From assembly GCA_011048835.1 (NCBI GenBank), contig DSDF01000082.1, positions 1 through 63,204 on the forward strand: a stretch of DNA of 63,204 nucleotides, given 5' to 3'. Below the pieces are notes generated by a model, which was given only the letters and a program-made list of their open reading frames with translations, did no database searches and had not been told where the DNA came from. The translations under genes and the position numbers were made by a program. Positions 59,855 through 63,204 of the stretch are shown here, in pieces. Source of the DNA: Methanoculleus sp. Its GTDB lineage: Archaea; Halobacteriota; Methanomicrobia; Methanomicrobiales; Methanomicrobiaceae. Positions within the stretch are counted from its first letter, which is position 1; every line of letters begins with the position of its first letter.

Positions 59855-61765
59855 ATGCCCACGGTCACCTTTCTGCCCGGGTTTCACAAAGCCGACGTCC
59901 CCCGGGGGGCCACCATCCTCGATGCCGCCCAGCGCGCCGGGCTGCACGTGAACGTGGTCTGCGGGGGCCAGGGCCGGTGCGGAAAGTGCGTGGTGTACCT
60001 GAAAAGCGGAAAGATCACCTTCGACCGGGAGAAGTTCGGGCACTTTTTCACCGCTGAGGAGCTGGACCGCGGGGCGTGCCTCGCGTGCCAGTCGCTCGTG
60101 AGAAACGACCTGCGCGTGGAGGTGCCGGCATCGTCGCTCGTGCAGGAGCAGAAGATCCTCGTCGAGTCCCGTGCGGCGGAGATCCCGTTCCGCCCCTCCG
60201 TCAGGAAGTACTCCCTCGAGCTCACCCCTCCATCGCTCACCGACACCACCCCCGATATCACCCGCCTGCTGGAGGGGATCGAGGCGCAAGGCGGTCCTGC
60301 CGCGAACAAGATCTACGCGCCCCTCGAGGTGCTCCGCTCCGTTCCCCAGCTGCTGCGGCAGGGGGGCTGGCGCGTCACCGGCACCGTCGCGCTGGTCCCC
60401 GGCGGCTACCGCCTCATCAAGGTCGAGGAGGGCAACACCGAGGGGCGCCTCTACGGGGCGGCGGTCGATCTCGGCACGACCACCATCGTCGTATACCTCT
60501 GGGATCTCGCCACCGCCTCCGTGATCGCCACCGCCTCCAACTACAACCGGCAGATCGGGTACGGCGAGGACATCCTCTCCCGAGTCAACTTCGCCCGGAA
60601 AAACGGTCTGTCCAAACTGCAGCGGCTCGCCGCCGAGAGCATCAATCAGGCCCTCACCGCGGCGGCGAACAATGCCGGGATCGACCGGGAGGACATCCAC
60701 GAGGTGGTCGTCGCCGGCAACACGGTGATGACCCACCTTTTGCTCTGCATCGATCCGGGGTACATGATCGCCGAGCCTTACGTGCCTGTGGTCCGCCGGA
60801 TGCTTTCCACGGCGGCAGGCAGGATCGGCCTTGCCGTGCATCGCAATGCGGGGGTCTATACCTTCCCGGCGGTCTCCAACTTCATCGGGGGGGACATCAT
60901 CGCGGACATCCTCGCCTGCGGGATGACCGAGCGGGAGGAGATCTCCCTTTTGATCGATATCGGCACCAATTTCGAGGTGGTGATCGGCAACCGGGACTGG
61001 ATGCTCTCCTGTGCGGGTGCCGCCGGACCGGCGCTCGAGGGTGGCGAGGTGCTCTTCGGGATGCGGGCCAACCCGGGAGCGATGGAGAAGGTCCGCATCG
61101 ACGGCGGCACCCTCAAGCCCACCTATGAGACCATCAACCGCGTCCGGCCCAAAGGCATCTGCGGTTCGGGGCTCATCGATCTGCTTGCAGAGCTCATCCG
61201 CGCCTGCGTCATCGACCGCAACGGGCACATCAATATGGGTATCAGGCACCCGCGGGTCCGGCAGGGCCGCTACTTCCCCGAGTTCGTGATCGCCTGGGCC
61301 GACGAGACCGATGGCGAGCGGGATATCGTGATCACCGAAAACGACATCAAAAACCTGATCATGAGCAAAGCGGCGATCCTTGGCGCCTGCATGACCCTGA
61401 TGGACGCCGCCGGGATCACGCGGGAGGATCTCGCCGGCATCTACTTCTCCGGCGCGTTCGGCAACTACCTGAACAAGGAGAACGCCATCGCCGTCGGCCT
61501 CATCCCGGAAGTCCCCCTCGACGCGGTGAAAAACATCGGCAACGGAGCCATCACGGGGGCCAATCTCGCCCTTATCAGCCGCGACCGCCGCCGCAACCTC
61601 GACCGCATCGCCCAGCAGATCACGTATATCGAGCTCAATGCTGAACCCTCCTTCATGGACCAGTACACCTCCAGCTGCTTTCTGCCCCACACCGATCTCT
61701 CTCTCTTTCCGGGGGTGCAGCGGGTGCTCGACGAGTGCCGCATCCGCTACGGGGGGGCGGAGTGA
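59855..61765 (+). CDS. acsV: Corrinoid reductive activator (AcsV / RACo type)
   Basis: A 636-residue protein that uses ATP to reduce inactive Co(II) corrinoid protein to Co(I). The N-terminal plant-type [2Fe-2S] ferredoxin domain (about 1-95) has cysteines in VCGGQGRCGKCVVY and ACLACQS. A linker is followed by the ASKHA ATPase core: GAAVDLGTTTIVVYLWDL, NYNRQIGYGEDILSR, IDIGTNFEVVIGN and CGSGLIDLLAELI. It matches bacterial AcsV from acs operons. It overlaps the MetE-like gene by TGATG. Confidence 0.94.
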   Translation: MPTVTFLPGFHKADVPRGATILDAAQRAGLHVNVVCGGQGRCGKCVVYLKSGKITFDREKFGHFFTAEELDRGACLACQSLVRNDLRVEVPASSLVQEQKILVESRAAEIPFRPSVRKYSLELTPPSLTDTTPDITRLLEGIEAQGGPAANKIYAPLEVLRSVPQLLRQGGWRVTGTVALVPGGYRLIKVEEGNTEGRLYGAAVDLGTTTIVVYLWDLATASVIATASNYNRQIGYGEDILSRVNFARKNGLSKLQRLAAESINQALTAAANNAGIDREDIHEVVVAGNTVMTHLLLCIDPGYMIAEPYVPVVRRMLSTAAGRIGLAVHRNAGVYTFPAVSNFIGGDIIADILACGMTEREEISLLIDIGTNFEVVIGNRDWMLSCAGAAGPALEGGEVLFGMRANPGAMEKVRIDGGTLKPTYETINRVRPKGICGSGLIDLLAELIRACVIDRNGHINMGIRHPRVRQGRYFPEFVIAWADETDGERDIVITENDIKNLIMSKAAILGACMTLMDAAGITREDLAGIYFSGAFGNYLNKENAIAVGLIPEVPLDAVKNIGNGAITGANLALISRDRRRNLDRIAQQITYIELNAEPSFMDQYTSSCFLPHTDLSLFPGVQRVLDECRIRYGGAE

Positions 61766-62799
61766 TGGCCTCGCTCCTCCCCCCGCCCCGCCTTGCCGCC
61801 ACCGGCGTGGGCGGGCTTCCCCACAGCGACCCGGAGGTCGCCTGCAGGGCGGTGCTGGAGAGTTTCCCGGAGGTGCCCTACGCCCCCACCCTGCCCAACC
61901 GGGGGCCGCGGGAGGCGATCGTCTTCAATGACGCCGAATACCTGCCGGGTGCGGTGTTTGAAGGCGACAAACTCTACGCAAATACCGCCGCGGACCATGC
62001 AGGCCAGATGGAGCAGATCATGCTCGACTACATGGAGGGGAATTTCGCTGCGTACGGTGCGTCGGAGGAGTACAATTCGGGCTTTCTCGCGATGCTGGAA
62101 TGCGATCTCTCGGGGGCGCTGTTCGCCAAGGCGCAGGTCACCGGGCCCCTGACCTTCGGCATGCAGGTGGTCGACCAAAAGAAACGCCCGCTCCACTACG
62201 ACCCCGAATACGCGGACCTGCTCAACAAGATGATCGCGCTGCGCGCCCGGTGGTACGAGGAGCGGCTGACTGCGCGGACCGGGGCGCCGCACACCCTCGT
62301 GGTGCTCAACGAGCCCTACCTTGCCGCCTTCGGCTCGTCGGTGATCCCGGTGGACCGCGACCTTGTGGCGGCGGGGTTCGAAGAGACCGCAGCGCTGCTG
62401 GAGGGGGGTATCGGGGTTCACTGCTGCTCCAATACCGACTGGGCCTTCGTGCTCGGCATGGATATCGGGTTCGTCTCCCTCGATGCCTACCGGTATGCCA
62501 GGGAATTCCTGCTCTACCGGGACGCGATCACCCGGTTCATGGAGGCGGGAGGCGTGGTCGCCTGGGGCATCGTGCCCGCGGAGTATGATGTCTACGAAGG
62601 AGAAACACCGGATTCGCTCTATACCCGCATGAGCGCCATCCGGGATGACGTCTGTTCGTGGCTCGACCCGGAACTCTTCGCCCGCCAGTCGATGATCACG
62701 CCGACCTGCGGGATCCGGTTCGCCGACGAGCGGGGGGCGGGAGCGATCATGCGCGCCGCCGCCGACCTTTCGCGCCGGGCGCGGGAGGAATGGGCGTGA
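61765..62799 (+). CDS. MetE/UROD-fold methyltransferase, probable corrinoid-dependent methionine synthase
   Basis: A 344-residue TIM-barrel protein of the MetE-C/UROD group. TGVGGLPHSDPEVACRAV and AQVTGPLTFGMQVVD are family-like. Zinc ligands are plausible in IGVHCCSNTDWAF and TPTCGIRFADE. It is embedded in the acs operon, overlapping acsV by one base and the AcsF-type gene by GTGA. It is therefore expected to exchange methyl groups with the corrinoid iron-sulfur protein (AcsCD), for example to make methionine. A second core MetE lies at 11533. Replacement of the absent AcsE methyltransferase is the alternative. Confidence 0.78.
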   Translation: MASLLPPPRLAATGVGGLPHSDPEVACRAVLESFPEVPYAPTLPNRGPREAIVFNDAEYLPGAVFEGDKLYANTAADHAGQMEQIMLDYMEGNFAAYGASEEYNSGFLAMLECDLSGALFAKAQVTGPLTFGMQVVDQKKRPLHYDPEYADLLNKMIALRARWYEERLTARTGAPHTLVVLNEPYLAAFGSSVIPVDRDLVAAGFEETAALLEGGIGVHCCSNTDWAFVLGMDIGFVSLDAYRYAREFLLYRDAITRFMEAGGVVAWGIVPAEYDVYEGETPDSLYTRMSAIRDDVCSWLDPELFARQSMITPTCGIRFADERGAGAIMRAAADLSRRAREEWA

Positions 62800-63204
62800 G
62801 CAGGACGTGCACCATCGTGGTCTGCGGGAAGGGGGGGACCGGCAAGACCACCATCTCGGCCCTGCTCGTCCGGTCGTTCATCGAGGCGGGGGTGAGGCCC
62901 GTGCTCGCCGTCGATGCGGATCCCAACGCCAACCTCCACGAGGCGCTGGGCGTGGATCTGGCAGAGACGCTCGGATGCATGCGGGAGGAGGCGTTCACCC
63001 GGAGCATTCCCCCCGGGATGGACCGAACCTCGTACATCAAATACCGCTTCCGGACGGTGCTCGTCGAGGCGGAGGGCTTCGACCTGCTCGCCATGGGCCG
63101 GCCCGAGGGAACGGGCTGCTACTGTTTTCCGAACTCCCTTCTGGGAGAGTGCATGCACCTCCTCGGGGAGGAATACCCGGTCACCGTCGTCGATTCGGAG
63201 GCCG
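62796..63204 (+). CDS. acsF: AcsF/CooC-type nickel-insertion ATPase (cut by window edge)
   Basis: The first 136 residues of a MinD-like metal-insertion ATPase, starting with GTG in a GTGA overlap. The deviant Walker A is VVCGKGGTGKTTISALL. AVDADPNANLHEALG is the switch region. The metal-binding CxC is in GTGCYCFPNSLL, and VTVVDSEA at the edge begins Walker B. These proteins load nickel into CO dehydrogenase (CooC) or acetyl-CoA synthase (AcsF). The operon context favours AcsF, but CooC cannot be excluded without the rest. Confidence 0.88.
   Translation, partial: MSRTCTIVVCGKGGTGKTTISALLVRSFIEAGVRPVLAVDADPNANLHEALGVDLAETLGCMREEAFTRSIPPGMDRTSYIKYRFRTVLVEAEGFDLLAMGRPEGTGCYCFPNSLLGECMHLLGEEYPVTVVDSEA

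Noticed and set aside
59753-61690. 645-codon minus-strand open frame opposite acsV
   Set aside because: Shadow of the AcsV coding strand; no recognisable domain.
1-63204. Prophage, insertion sequence or integrative element
   Set aside because: No transposase, integrase, terminal inverted repeats or tRNA-associated direct repeats were seen; all regions look like normal chromosome.

Overview
The window is a GC-rich, gene-dense piece of a methanogenic archaeon. The best fit is a hydrogenotrophic methanogen of the order Methanomicrobiales. This rests on an operon of methanogenesis-marker proteins with the MCR-activation ATPase AtwA, a coenzyme F420 gene (cofD), archaeal AspRS, RadB, Cdc48 and family-B DNA polymerase, a form III RuBisCO with ribose-1,5-bisphosphate isomerase, and the archaeal modified-mevalonate genes. 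I saw no rRNA, tRNA, CRISPR array, insertion sequence or integrase. No gap between genes exceeds about 250 bases; the longest (34612-34837 and 40335-40583) are listed as features.

Left third (1-24 kb): a membrane HEAT-repeat protein (cut by the left edge), a flavin disulfide oxidoreductase and a DJ-1/PfpI protein. Next comes a minus-strand operon HD hydrolase-ubiX-ubiD-aconitase X, which fits the archaeal mevalonate route. Divergent from it is a plus-strand series: cofD, a polytopic membrane protein, a second CofD-like protein with eroded active-site motifs, aspS and a core methionine synthase. Minus-strand genes follow: a FIST-sensor/histidine-kinase/response-regulator operon, a KaiC-like protein with a broken P-loop, an acyl-CoA synthetase and a Cdc48 with extra lid insertions. 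LarC and RadB face a convergent dapF.

Middle (24-44 kb): ribose-1,5-bisphosphate isomerase and RuBisCO form a two-gene operon. Divergent from it are a HAD protein and the tightly overlapped MCR-activation/marker operon atwA-mmp3-mmp6-mmp5-mmp15-mmp17-mmp7. An AhpD-like protein follows. Then comes a glycan operon (GH57, two GT4 glycosyltransferases, an APH-fold kinase, a HAD protein) and a second, paralogous HAD gene. Inverted repeats with CCTATA/TATAGG half-sites precede both the glycan operon and the second HAD gene. A DUF523-DUF1722 protein, a UbiA prenyltransferase, a tautomerase and a flavodoxin complete this part.

Right third (44-63 kb): mdh-polB on the minus strand diverges from pyrD-pyrK. 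A minus-strand repair/cofactor operon follows (XPD-like helicase, MGMT, ketopantoate reductase, MobA, flavodoxin), then a small membrane protein and CorA. The window ends in an operon of bacterial-type Wood-Ljungdahl genes: acsB with the long N-terminal region and a complete A-cluster, acsD, acsC, acsV, a MetE-like methyltransferase and an AcsF/CooC nickel ATPase cut by the right edge. No CO dehydrogenase subunit or AcsE is visible. This operon, with its embedded MetE-like gene, is the most unusual system in the window.

Many neighbouring genes overlap by ATGA, GTGA, TGATG or 8-base overlaps, which implies translational coupling. Several divergent pairs share one very short AT-rich promoter region, consistent with leaderless transcripts.
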